Assembly: GCA_051251645.1 (NCBI GenBank)
Contig: JBPOEY010000002.1
Location: forward strand, 248,001 to 312,000
Direction of reading: 5' to 3'
Origin: Litorimonas sp051251645
Lineage (GTDB): Bacteria > Pseudomonadota > Alphaproteobacteria > Caulobacterales > Maricaulaceae
Length of the DNA: 64,000 nt
Shown here piece by piece: positions 34,833 to 43,556 of this stretch (position 1 is its first letter; each line of letters opens with the position of its first letter). The translations under genes were made by a program, and so were the position numbers. The notes under the pieces were generated by a model. That model worked only from the letters and a program-made list of their open reading frames with translations, was not told the origin of the DNA and searched no databases.

Positions 34833-36767
34833 TTACTTCCAATCGAGAAGCCGCCGGTATTCCTGAGGCACGCGGTCTCGGTCCTGTTTCGAAATAATCA
34901 TTCGGTCTTGATTGTCATAATTGACATAGTCCCGGAACCAGGGGCGCTGGAAGACCAAGGTGATAACGGGCCTAATCTTATCCGAAGATTTATTCGCCAT
35001 GCCCTGGTGTTGGACCCGGTAGTCCATGAGAAAACATGATCCAACAGGAACAATAGGATCCTGCCCCGGCATGGTGTTCGCAACATCCGTTGGCTGCAAA
35101 TGTGTCCCCTTGAAAAGCCGTGTGACGCCAACTTCCTCATTCATGTCAATAAGCGGAATCATGACGGAGGTCGCAAAAGGAGGTGGGGTGATGTCTTCAT
35201 TTGGAAACAGCGCGTGATGATCGCGGTGACGGGATTGGGTCTTGGCTCCTGGCAAGGATGTCACGGCAACAAGACTTCCGAGAATAAGTTTGTTGCTGAG
35301 GAGCCGTTCTAGAACAGGCATGATCGTCGGCGGCGCAAATATTTCCGGTTGGCTCAGAGGCCATGCTAACGCGAGCGTTATCATAAACCGCTTATTCCCG
35401 ACACGGAGCGAATCTTTTGGGCGCTTGTCTTGAAAATATTCATCATAGCGCTCAAACAAATGCTCTTTGCACTCTTCGAGGATAGAGGCGTTGAGTGAGT
35501 TCTTGAGAAGTACGGCGCCCTGCTCTCGATATATCTTTGCCGCAAGCCGAGCATTATCAGGGGTACAAACACCACACTCCCGCTCTTTGTCAGAGAAGGT
35601 AATTGCCGGGAAAATATCAGGCTTTCTGGATTGCTCAAGCGCGGCGTCATTCATGTTCGGGAGGTCTAAGAGTGTGTTGACGGACATTTTCTCGAGCTTC
35701 TCAAGTCGGGTCCACTGACTGCATGAGAAATAGGTTTCGGCAAGTCTCTTTGCGTCGCTTATATCTGACTGTACGATCAAATCCATCACATCTAAAACAC
35801 TGTTCAGGCGCTTTGTGATGTTCTTGCCAATCACTTTTCGGGTGGCACTTTTCGGCGTCTCATAATATTTGAAGTTCACCACATAGTAGAGTGCGCCCGC
35901 GACGATCGCCCACGATAGATGGGGCCTCATTTCCTCCGCCGCCATTATTCCTTGGTCTGCAAACGGCGCGATATAAGCGTCAAGATTGTCTCGGTCTTTC
36001 AATACAGACCGCGGGTGTTCTTGACTCAAATCTGCGTTGAGCGCGACGTGAGGCCTCACACAGCCGCTGAATTGCGCGTGAAGCGATAAACCCGCCGGAC
36101 CCCAGCACGCATCATCCCAATCAAAGATCGCTATGGAGCCATCTTTTCGTTTTGCCATATTTGGTGGCCGAAGATCGCAATGGTTGATTGTCTTGGGGAG
36201 ACGGTCCGCTTGCTGCAAATATGCTTCAAGAATAGGTCGCAGGGTCTTGAACAATTGGTGAAACCGTCTCGCGCTCGATGAGCCCAAAAATTTAGACGCG
36301 CAGACACTCTTTTGGGTGTTGCTGGCCTTTTCACAATTAAGGAAATCTAAGAGCGCGTCATAAAGCGTGTTAATTTGAATCTTTGGCAATGTGCCAGGTT
36401 TGAAGCCTGACACAATGGCTTTGGCCTGGAGGTGGGCGTATGTCGGCAGGACGACAGCCATATTGTCCGTCCGCGACTTTAATTCTTTTCCATCATGGTC
36501 TTTGACCGCAAGTACAGACAGCTCTGGACTCGCCTCAACGATGCTCGGCACGACATCGCTGAAGCTTTTCGCGATTTTTATAGCAGAACTTGTTTTTACA
36601 CGCCCGTCCGTAGAAATATGTTTGAGAAAATAAGTTTGGTCGTCACAGCGTAATCGCCATGTTTTCGCCCATGGATGTTCGACGACAAGTGAGAGCTTCG
36701 CATCCGGAAATTTCGCAGACACCCAATCATTGATGCCCTGATCCATTACAAGGGTCTCATTAGACAT
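34833..36767 (-). CDS. Fusion of APH-fold kinase and PhyH 2-oxoglutarate dioxygenase
   Basis: 644 residues. Residues 1-340 are an APH-fold kinase: ATP-binding Lys49 (TYFLKH), catalytic loop NHCDLRPPN with His196, Asp198 and Asn203, and metal-binding IFDWDDA with Asp216. Residues about 400-644 are a phytanoyl-CoA-dioxygenase-like (PhyH) Fe(II)/2-oxoglutarate oxygenase. Its facial triad is His514 and Asp516 (HRDHH) and His587 (VQHQG), with Arg599 (KIRPVITL) for 2-oxoglutarate. Both active sites look complete. No signal peptide is present, so it acts in the cytoplasm. Hydroxylation followed by phosphorylation of the same substrate is the simplest reading of the fusion. It forms a two-gene operon with the downstream kinase. 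Confidence 0.85.
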   Translation of the reverse strand: MSNETLVMDQGINDWVSAKFPDAKLSLVVEHPWAKTWRLRCDDQTYFLKHISTDGRVKTSSAIKIAKSFSDVVPSIVEASPELSVLAVKDHDGKELKSRTDNMAVVLPTYAHLQAKAIVSGFKPGTLPKIQINTLYDALLDFLNCEKASNTQKSVCASKFLGSSSARRFHQLFKTLRPILEAYLQQADRLPKTINHCDLRPPNMAKRKDGSIAIFDWDDACWGPAGLSLHAQFSGCVRPHVALNADLSQEHPRSVLKDRDNLDAYIAPFADQGIMAAEEMRPHLSWAIVAGALYYVVNFKYYETPKSATRKVIGKNITKRLNSVLDVMDLIVQSDISDAKRLAETYFSCSQWTRLEKLEKMSVNTLLDLPNMNDAALEQSRKPDIFPAITFSDKERECGVCTPDNARLAAKIYREQGAVLLKNSLNASILEECKEHLFERYDEYFQDKRPKDSLRVGNKRFMITLALAWPLSQPEIFAPPTIMPVLERLLSNKLILGSLVAVTSLPGAKTQSRHRDHHALFPNEDITPPPFATSVMIPLIDMNEEVGVTRLFKGTHLQPTDVANTMPGQDPIVPVGSCFLMDYRVQHQGMANKSSDKIRPVITLVFQRPWFRDYVNYDNQDRMIISKQDRDRVPQEYRRLLDWK

Positions 36768-37260
36768 GTTTCGCCCTATCGAAATTAATGAACCATCAGA
36801 GACCGCATCATGGCACAGACTTATTTCAAAAACATGAAACTGGTTTCATCCACAGAATCTAGACCAGAGCATAATTCGAAGCCCCAATAACAACCGGGGT
36901 TTCGGAGGCATTACAGAAGTTGTTGTCAATAAAAGAAAGTCACGTCGGTGAAGTGCTTGGCATTTCCACTTCGTCGCCGACCCTCAAGTCAGACACTCTT
37001 AGTCGAAACCCTCTAAGCGTTCTGGCTTTCTTATGCGCAAGGCATCAGGCTAAGGATCTTTAAAGATAGATCGATTTTCACGCATTTAAAAATATACTTT
37101 ATCGCAAATTTTGAATTTTAAGAAAAAGTTTCTGTTTTTGGAAGGTCAGCACAAGCTTATACAAGGCTCAATACATTTTCCGTTTAGCGGGGAAGGAAAG
37201 TAAAAGTGTTTTTTCGCAAACTAATATGGCAAGTCAAAAATTTGCGCGTAGTTTAAGGTA
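36768..37260. other. AT-rich intergenic stretch, no gene seen
   Basis: A 490-base gap between the kinase operon start and the end of kdgK. It is AT-rich and shows no coding pattern, tRNA or terminator that I can support. It must hold the promoter for the kinase-dioxygenase operon. It separates the secretion part of the island from the alginate part, so it may mark a junction between modules of different origin. Confidence 0.45.
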
Positions 37261-38277
37261 TTAGCGCTTCACGCGCCCCTGCCCGCCGCCTTGGACGAGG
37301 TCTTGGACTTCGCTTCGTGTCACGAGATTAAAGTCGCCAACAATTGAATGTTTCAAACAGTTGGCCGCAGCGGCAAATTCTAAAGCGTTCTTATCATCTA
37401 GGCCGGTCACAAGCCCGTAAATCAGTCCGGCAGAGAAGGCATCGCCTGATCCCACGCGGTCGACGATGTCTTTGATTTCATACTTGCGTGAGAACCGGAT
37501 CGTATCCGAAGTCCGAAGACAAGCGGCCCAATTATGATGTTCAGCCGAACGGCTATCCCGAATTGTGACGGCCATTTTCGAAAGATTGGGAAAATGCTGC
37601 ATGACTTTTTCAGTCAGTGTTTCGAAGTAGGCGTTTTCGTCAGGGTCGCCATCTCCGTGAATATCCAAAGCCTGCTGACAGTCCCCTCGCCCTGCTATTA
37701 AGATGTCGGCAAGCTCAACCATTGGGACTAAAACGTCTTCTGGGCTCTTGCCATAATTCCATAAAAGTGAGCGGTAGTTGAGATCGAGCGATACCATAAG
37801 TCCTGCCTCTTTGGCTTTACGCATGGCTTTCAAGGATTGATCCGCAGCATTCTGGCTAAGCGCGGGCGTAATGCCGCTGATGTGAAACCAGTCCCCGCCG
37901 AGCAAGGCGGACCAGTCAATCGTATCGGGCGCCAGCGCCGCGAACGCGGAATTGGCGCGGTCATAGATGACTTGTCCAGACCGCTGATTAGCACCCACTT
38001 CCATATAGTAGGTTCCCAATCGACCATCCGCCCAGATAATTTCTGAGACGTCCACGCCATGGTATCGGAGCTCTTGCAGAGCGCGTTCACCCAAAGGGTT
38101 CTTCGGCACGGCTGATATGAAGACGGAATCACACTCAAAGAGAGCCAATGACACGGCAACATTCGCCTCTGCCCCACCAAAAGCGACATCAAACTGTTTC
38201 GCTTGGCCGAAGCGCTGCCGTGACGGTGTTGAAAGCCGCATCATCAGTTCGCCGAAAGTAATTATGCGAGCACTCAT
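37261..38277 (-). CDS. kdgK: 2-keto-3-deoxygluconate kinase (PfkB family)
   Basis: 338 residues. PfkB sugar kinase: the N-terminal GGAEANVAVSLALF motif and the C-terminal signature RVGSGDAFSAGLIYGL with the catalytic Asp are complete. MSARIITFGELMMRLSTP is typical of KDG kinases. It phosphorylates 2-keto-3-deoxygluconate to KDPG, the step after DEH reduction in alginate breakdown. It is the last gene of the alginate operon and overlaps the preceding gene by four bases. No KDPG aldolase gene is present in this locus; one elsewhere in the genome must finish the pathway. Confidence 0.92.
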   Translation of the reverse strand: MSARIITFGELMMRLSTPSRQRFGQAKQFDVAFGGAEANVAVSLALFECDSVFISAVPKNPLGERALQELRYHGVDVSEIIWADGRLGTYYMEVGANQRSGQVIYDRANSAFAALAPDTIDWSALLGGDWFHISGITPALSQNAADQSLKAMRKAKEAGLMVSLDLNYRSLLWNYGKSPEDVLVPMVELADILIAGRGDCQQALDIHGDGDPDENAYFETLTEKVMQHFPNLSKMAVTIRDSRSAEHHNWAACLRTSDTIRFSRKYEIKDIVDRVGSGDAFSAGLIYGLVTGLDDKNALEFAAAANCLKHSIVGDFNLVTRSEVQDLVQGGGQGRVKR

Positions 38278-39080
38278 ACCGCACTCTCCTTTTTTTCGAC
38301 CATACGAAGATTGATAACGCCGAGGTCTTTATATGTGAGTGAGCAACTGGAATTGATTTCTGCCCGATGAACGCCGGTTATCGCTCCACTTGATAACCAT
38401 GCCGTGTCGCTATGATTGAACTCTGGCTTATTGCGCAGATGATTGAGCAAAAAGCGGAGCGCGCCAAACGGTCCGTCCGCGCCCGGATTGACGGTTTTCA
38501 CGCCGATCATGGCTGCATCAATTGTCGTGGTGACCTCGATGTCATTCAGTCGGTCCAGCCAATCTATACCAATCTCCGGTCCGACCACGACCGAGGATTG
38601 GTTGCCGAAATCGCTGATAATTGAACCCGGTCCTAAATCATTGAGTATCGCGAGCGGGGAGCTAGCTATTTCAGCGCCGATATAGACGGAACGAATGAAG
38701 CGCTTCGCCGTCTCTGTCGTTTTAATCACTCCACGCGGTATGGAAAGACCTGACAGTCGAAACACCAACTCCGGCTCATAGGCGGCGAACCCGCCACGAA
38801 AGACCGGCACATCGACCGGACCTGTGTCGTTTACGTGGATAATGTGAGACGGGAAAACAGGTCCGACCAGCCAGTCGCTCGGATAACGTGTGTGCCAGTC
38901 CGGACCAATTCCGCCAACTTTATAACCGACAACAGGCTCGCCCCAATTAGCTATAGATTTGGCTTGAATAGCGTAGGCGGCCTCCAGTGAGGTCGGTACT
39001 TCACCCGGATAGGCGTGCAGAGCACGGCCTTCGCGTCTGGCAGTGATAAAAGTCGCCGATATGTCTGTGATCGAACTCAT
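38274..39080 (-). CDS. FAH/2-keto-4-pentenoate hydratase family enzyme
   Basis: 268 residues. It resembles MhpD-type hydratases and decarboxylases: YAIQAKSIANWGEPVVGYKVG near residue 33, then FRGGFAAYEPELVFRLSG, which carries Glu ligands of the metal site, and YIGAEIASSPL. The family acts on 2-keto acids with Mg2+. Its place between the reductase and KDG kinase suggests it handles a 2-keto sugar acid from alginate, or a side product. A KdgF-type cupin, usual for DEH ring opening, is absent here; whether this gene replaces it is speculative. Confidence 0.78.
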   Translation of the reverse strand: MSSITDISATFITARREGRALHAYPGEVPTSLEAAYAIQAKSIANWGEPVVGYKVGGIGPDWHTRYPSDWLVGPVFPSHIIHVNDTGPVDVPVFRGGFAAYEPELVFRLSGLSIPRGVIKTTETAKRFIRSVYIGAEIASSPLAILNDLGPGSIISDFGNQSSVVVGPEIGIDWLDRLNDIEVTTTIDAAMIGVKTVNPGADGPFGALRFLLNHLRNKPEFNHSDTAWLSSGAITGVHRAEINSSCSLTYKDLGVINLRMVEKKESAV

Positions 39081-39106
39081 GAGATCAGAAGAGCAAGAGC
39101 CCGCTA

Positions 39107-39988
39107 TTATTGCCCAAGCTTCACAAAATAATCGTAAATTTCAGGGACATTCCCGTCACCCATGCCCGCTTCCACGGCAGCTTTAAGGTTGGATGACGTC
39201 GCCTCCCCGATGGGCGTACGAGACTCGAGGTCAGAAATCATCTGCACAAAATATTTTAGGTCTTTGTTGGCGTTGTTGATTGAAAATCCAAGATCGCTGA
39301 CACCGTCCACTGCATAGTTTTTGCAGAACTTCATAAAGGGTGAATTGGAGGGACCGCTCGACATAATGTCGTAGAGTTGCTGACGATCAACACCGGCTAA
39401 TTCTGCGGCGGCAAAAGCCTGCGACATTGCGCACACGGTCGTCATGCCCATGAAGTTGTTAATCAACTTCGTCGTGTGACCTGCACCCAACCCGCCAAGA
39501 TAAAACACGTTTTCACCCTGTTCACCCAAGATAGGCTTGTATTTTTCAAACGTCTCTTTGTCACCCGCTGCCATGATGTTCAGCAACCCATCTTTCGCGT
39601 GAGCTGGCGTGCGGCCCAATGGCGCGTCGAGCATGCCGACGCCTTTCTTGGCAAGATCAGCCCCGATTTTTTTCGTCGATGCCGGAATGGATGTCCCAAA
39701 GTCAATAACGACGGACCCCGACTTAACACCCTCTAAGATACCGTCCTGACCATAGACGATCTTCTCAACAACCTCAGAGGTTGTAAGGCAGAACTGAATA
39801 ATATCGCTGTTGCTAGCGAGATCCTTCGGAGAGCTGGCTTCGCGGGCATTGCCCCGCGCTAGAACTTTTTCAATGGCGTCCTTATCAAGGTCCATGACGA
39901 TAACTTCGAAGCCGCGTTTTTGAAGGTTTTCGACCATGTTTCCGCCCATAAGGCCGAGACCGATAAACCCGATTGTCGGTTTGGACAT
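39107..39988 (-). CDS. 3-hydroxyisobutyrate dehydrogenase-family reductase, probable DEH reductase
   Basis: 293 residues from ATG 39988; the open frame to 40132 adds a non-homologous piece overlapping the MFS gene. MSKPTIGFIGLGLMGGNMVENL is an NAD(P)-binding GxGxxG region, and LGGLGAGHTTKLINNFMGMT carries the catalytic Lys of the beta-hydroxyacid dehydrogenase family. In marine alginate degraders, members of this family (DehR) reduce 4-deoxy-L-erythro-5-hexoseulose uronate to 2-keto-3-deoxygluconate; context makes that the best assignment. KDG kinase is two genes downstream. Confidence 0.82.
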   Translation of the reverse strand: MSKPTIGFIGLGLMGGNMVENLQKRGFEVIVMDLDKDAIEKVLARGNAREASSPKDLASNSDIIQFCLTTSEVVEKIVYGQDGILEGVKSGSVVIDFGTSIPASTKKIGADLAKKGVGMLDAPLGRTPAHAKDGLLNIMAAGDKETFEKYKPILGEQGENVFYLGGLGAGHTTKLINNFMGMTTVCAMSQAFAAAELAGVDRQQLYDIMSSGPSNSPFMKFCKNYAVDGVSDLGFSINNANKDLKYFVQMISDLESRTPIGEATSSNLKAAVEAGMGDGNVPEIYDYFVKLGQ

Positions 39989-40085
39989 TTTATTACTCCG
40001 GTTTGTTTTATGCCGTGAACGCTGAGATTCCAGCTTTTTATTTTTAGTGAGTGGCTCTTGAAGAGCAGGTTCGAAAAGACGCCCG

Positions 40086-41381
40086 TCAATCAGACGAAAG
40101 CGTTGCAATAGTTTTTGGTTTGAGAGGCTCAATTTTGGGAATGAGAATCCAGACGCTCAATACCGCCAAAACAGCTAGCGCAGCACCGATGATAAAAGCT
40201 GGCATATAGCTTGTTTCAGTCAAGCGCGGGACGAGCCAGACAAGACCTGCAGCGGCCAGCTTTGCTGCCGTACCGGAAAATCCGGCCAACGTTCCGACAG
40301 CCTTATGGCTGTAAAGATCGCTCGGTAAAGTTTGGATGTTCCCAATGGCTGTTTGAAAACCAAACAGGATAACGGCCATAATCAGCACAGCGAGAATGGG
40401 CGTCGACGCGATAGCCATAGCGAACAGTGCGGGCAACATGATGACCCCACCCAGGGTAATGACCATTTTTCGGGTGCGGTCCACGGACCAACCTTTGTTC
40501 AGCTTGTTCTGCGCCAGCAATCCGCCAAACCACGCCCCGAACATTGCCCCGACATAGGGAACCCACGCATAAAGGCCAATTTCTTTGACGTTAAACCCGA
40601 ACGTATCGATGAGATAAATCGGGATCCACGCGACGAACAACCACCAGATCGGGTCGATGAACATCGCCGCCAAAATCGCGCCCCAGCTTTGCTTGCGGCT
40701 TAGCATCTCAGTCGTAGTCGGCGCGTAGCCGATATCCTCACCTGTATCCGTCATCGTCAGTTGACCAGACAGGATATAGGCGCGCTCTTTTTCAGTCAGC
40801 CAAGGATGGTTTTCAGGCTTAGATTTGTAGATAATCAGCCACGGGATGAGCCAGAGTAAACCCACGATACCGATGGCAATAAAGATCGCTTTCCAGCCCA
40901 TGAAGGCGGCCAATAAGGCAAGTAAGATAGGAGAGATAATCCCACCGATAGCGGCACCTGAATTGAAAATACCTTGTGCAAAGGCACGTTCATTAACGGG
41001 AAACCATTCCGCGTTGGCCTTGGCTGCGCCGGGCCAGTTACCCGCCTCGGCTACGCCCAAAATACTGCGGAATAGAATGAAAGATCCAACGCTGCCAGCG
41101 AAGGCATGAAGCGCCGTCGCGATGGACCAAGCCCCAATAGACAAGACAAAACCGAGGCGCGTTCCGAGCCAATCGAAAATTTTCCCAAAGATGGATTGCC
41201 CAAACGCGTAAGCGAGAACGAAGGCCGTAAAAATATTTGCATAGTCTTGGTTCGAGAAGCCGAATTCGGCTTTAATCTCAGGCCAAAGAACACCCAGCGC
41301 CCCGCGGTCAATATAATTGATGACTGTGGCGAGCGCGACAAGGCCAACTACCCACCACCTCAATTTACCCTTGAACAACAT
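40086..41381 (-). CDS. MFS transporter, ACS/hexuronate (ExuT-like) family
   Basis: 431 residues with twelve hydrophobic segments. The N-terminal WWVVGLVALATVINYIDRG and ALGVLWPEIKAEFG are typical of the anion:cation symporter family that takes up hexuronates. ENHPWLTEKERAYI is the family loop between helices 6 and 7. It probably imports alginate monomers (DEH) or oligomers made by the two lyases upstream, 9 bases away. Confidence 0.9.
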   Translation of the reverse strand: MLFKGKLRWWVVGLVALATVINYIDRGALGVLWPEIKAEFGFSNQDYANIFTAFVLAYAFGQSIFGKIFDWLGTRLGFVLSIGAWSIATALHAFAGSVGSFILFRSILGVAEAGNWPGAAKANAEWFPVNERAFAQGIFNSGAAIGGIISPILLALLAAFMGWKAIFIAIGIVGLLWLIPWLIIYKSKPENHPWLTEKERAYILSGQLTMTDTGEDIGYAPTTTEMLSRKQSWGAILAAMFIDPIWWLFVAWIPIYLIDTFGFNVKEIGLYAWVPYVGAMFGAWFGGLLAQNKLNKGWSVDRTRKMVITLGGVIMLPALFAMAIASTPILAVLIMAVILFGFQTAIGNIQTLPSDLYSHKAVGTLAGFSGTAAKLAAAGLVWLVPRLTETSYMPAFIIGAALAVLAVLSVWILIPKIEPLKPKTIATLSSD

Positions 41382-41390
41382 AGTTTTTCC

Positions 41391-43556
41391 CTATTGTCCG
41401 GACGGAATAAGCGCATACGCGCCCGTCCAACTGACGGACCCATTCCGGGTCTCAATTATATGGTTGCCACCGTCACCCGAGAGACCGACCGTTATGGTTT
41501 CGCCGGATTTAAGGTGGATCGTGACGAGGTCGGCATTGTCACTGGCCACATGGTCAACACGGGCAATTTGGCTGCGGCCGGACAGTGTATATTCTTCAAT
41601 CGGATTATACTCGCCATGCGGCTCAAACACGGTGGCCGATGCAAAGTGCGTCGCACGTGGGCCGCGTAGGATGAGGGCCGGCTCGCGGCGCAAGTTTGTG
41701 TCTGGATCATTGGCACCGAGCTCAGTCAGCAACACCTGCGTTCCGTCAGGAACGGCACTCGTCAGCGTGTAGAAACGGCGGTCCAGCAACAGCGTCGTTT
41801 GTGCCTGCGCGTCCGGCAGGTCCGCTTCGCCGACTTTCCACAAATACTGATACCCGCTATCTTCACCCAAGGGCAACCGTGATGTGGTATCGGCATTAAC
41901 GGCGTAGTTGGTTTCGATGAGCTGACCATTGTAATGATAGGGCAGATCGTAATCATGCATCGTCCCGCTATCCGCCCGGACAACATCCACAATGATAGGC
42001 ACTTCAAGCACGTCATGCTTCACCAGGGCAACATGACGCGTGAGTGTAACGCCGTCATAAGCACTATCAATGCGCGCCGACGTCGCGCTGATCGCGTTAC
42101 GCGTCACAAATTCCCCAAGTTCAGGCGCGAATTTATTACCATATTTCCAATTGCCATCAAAATGGGATTTTCGGTCAACCACCAAAGCGTTATGCGCAAT
42201 CGTTTGCTTGGCGTAAGCATTGTTCTCGGCGAGGTAATGACCGCCATATTTCGCTTCAATATTGAGAAACCGTGCCGCGCCATAATCACGCAAGATTTCT
42301 TGCCCTCGATCAAACACCAGCAATCCAAGCTTGTCGAAATGACCGTGCCCTAATCCCATTGAGGTGTTTTTAACAACCGCGGCCAAGCCATGCGGATCAT
42401 CAGACGCGCGAAGAATATCCAGTGCGCCACTGTCGCCATTCGCGCCGTCGCGCAAACGCATGGACCGATAACTAAACGACTCAGCTTTCCCCGCGGCAAT
42501 TGCTTCTGATACAGTACGACCAGCGGCCGTCGGCATAACTTTCCCCTGCGCTTGTGCGACTGAGAGCAACTCCGCGTCAGCCGTCAGGTCATAGGCAATC
42601 GCAACTCCATGCAACAACTCGGTCGTGGCGATACCCTTGTCTTTGATGGCATCATTAATCGGGAAAAATAGACCTGCATAATTTTGATGAATTGTTGAGT
42701 AGATCGCCTTTTTCAGGATATCGTTGCGACGACCAAAGATATCGCGGTCCGGTTCATTATCCTCAATAGCTTGCGCGAAAAGAACAAACGGCATCAACGC
42801 ATAGCGCTGATAGTAAGGCCCTTCATTATAGTAACCATCCGGTGAGAACAGCACTTCCATCTGGCGCAAGAAGCCGCCTTTGCCTGACAGGTCCAAACCG
42901 AGCAAAGCCGCATCCACATAATCCTGCCGATCCAGCGCGTAGCCCGTCAGGCCAACAGCCGCTGTGGCCCATGTTCCGTGATTGTGAATTTTATTGAATG
43001 TTTCTGGTTGGCCTTCGGACAGGAAATTTGCAATCGGGTGAAAAAATCCGTTTTCGATCCGTTCTTGCGTGTCTGCATCGAGATCATCTCTTATTTTGTC
43101 ATAGCCCTGTGCCGCATAAACAAGGAACCACGCCTCGTTCAGGCTCTGCCAAAATAAACGTCCCGGCGATTGCTCTTTTTGCTGCGGGTGTAAACCAAGA
43201 GACGGATACATGTCCGCATAGGCTTCTAGCAACCGAACGGCGTGGTCGCGGTAGCGATCATCAGATGTTGCCTCGTACAGCAGCCCGGCTTCATAAATCG
43301 CTTTGGCATTTCGCTTATGCTGTTCGTGCGTAAAACCGCCGCCCGCGTCTTTTGGGACAGGCATATTTAATGGTTCCGCGATCTGATTGTCGGCATCAGA
43401 TTGCATTTCGGAAAATGCTGTGTCGTAGAATGCGCCGTGTTGGGCGGATTGCTCCGTGTTCGCGCGGTCTCTTTGAATGTCCTCTGTGCTGTCGGGAGCG
43501 CTGCAACCGACCAAAACCAAAGTCAAAACGGCGAGGCTGGGAACAAAAAGGCGCAT
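41391..43556 (-). CDS. PL17 oligoalginate lyase lipoprotein
   Basis: 721 residues. MRLFVPSLAVLTLVLVGCSA is a lipoprotein signal. An alpha/alpha-barrel domain (about 60-380) has KIHNHGTWATAAVGL with Asn-His of the active site and YNEGPYYQRYALMPF with its Tyr. A heparinase II/III-like beta domain follows with SMGLGHGHFDKLGLLVF and GGHYLAENNAYAKQTIAHN. This is the PL17 architecture: exolytic cleavage of alginate oligomers to unsaturated monomers. It starts one base after the PL6 stop, so the two lyases are coupled. Confidence 0.93.
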   Translation of the reverse strand: MRLFVPSLAVLTLVLVGCSAPDSTEDIQRDRANTEQSAQHGAFYDTAFSEMQSDADNQIAEPLNMPVPKDAGGGFTHEQHKRNAKAIYEAGLLYEATSDDRYRDHAVRLLEAYADMYPSLGLHPQQKEQSPGRLFWQSLNEAWFLVYAAQGYDKIRDDLDADTQERIENGFFHPIANFLSEGQPETFNKIHNHGTWATAAVGLTGYALDRQDYVDAALLGLDLSGKGGFLRQMEVLFSPDGYYNEGPYYQRYALMPFVLFAQAIEDNEPDRDIFGRRNDILKKAIYSTIHQNYAGLFFPINDAIKDKGIATTELLHGVAIAYDLTADAELLSVAQAQGKVMPTAAGRTVSEAIAAGKAESFSYRSMRLRDGANGDSGALDILRASDDPHGLAAVVKNTSMGLGHGHFDKLGLLVFDRGQEILRDYGAARFLNIEAKYGGHYLAENNAYAKQTIAHNALVVDRKSHFDGNWKYGNKFAPELGEFVTRNAISATSARIDSAYDGVTLTRHVALVKHDVLEVPIIVDVVRADSGTMHDYDLPYHYNGQLIETNYAVNADTTSRLPLGEDSGYQYLWKVGEADLPDAQAQTTLLLDRRFYTLTSAVPDGTQVLLTELGANDPDTNLRREPALILRGPRATHFASATVFEPHGEYNPIEEYTLSGRSQIARVDHVASDNADLVTIHLKSGETITVGLSGDGGNHIIETRNGSVSWTGAYALIPSGQ

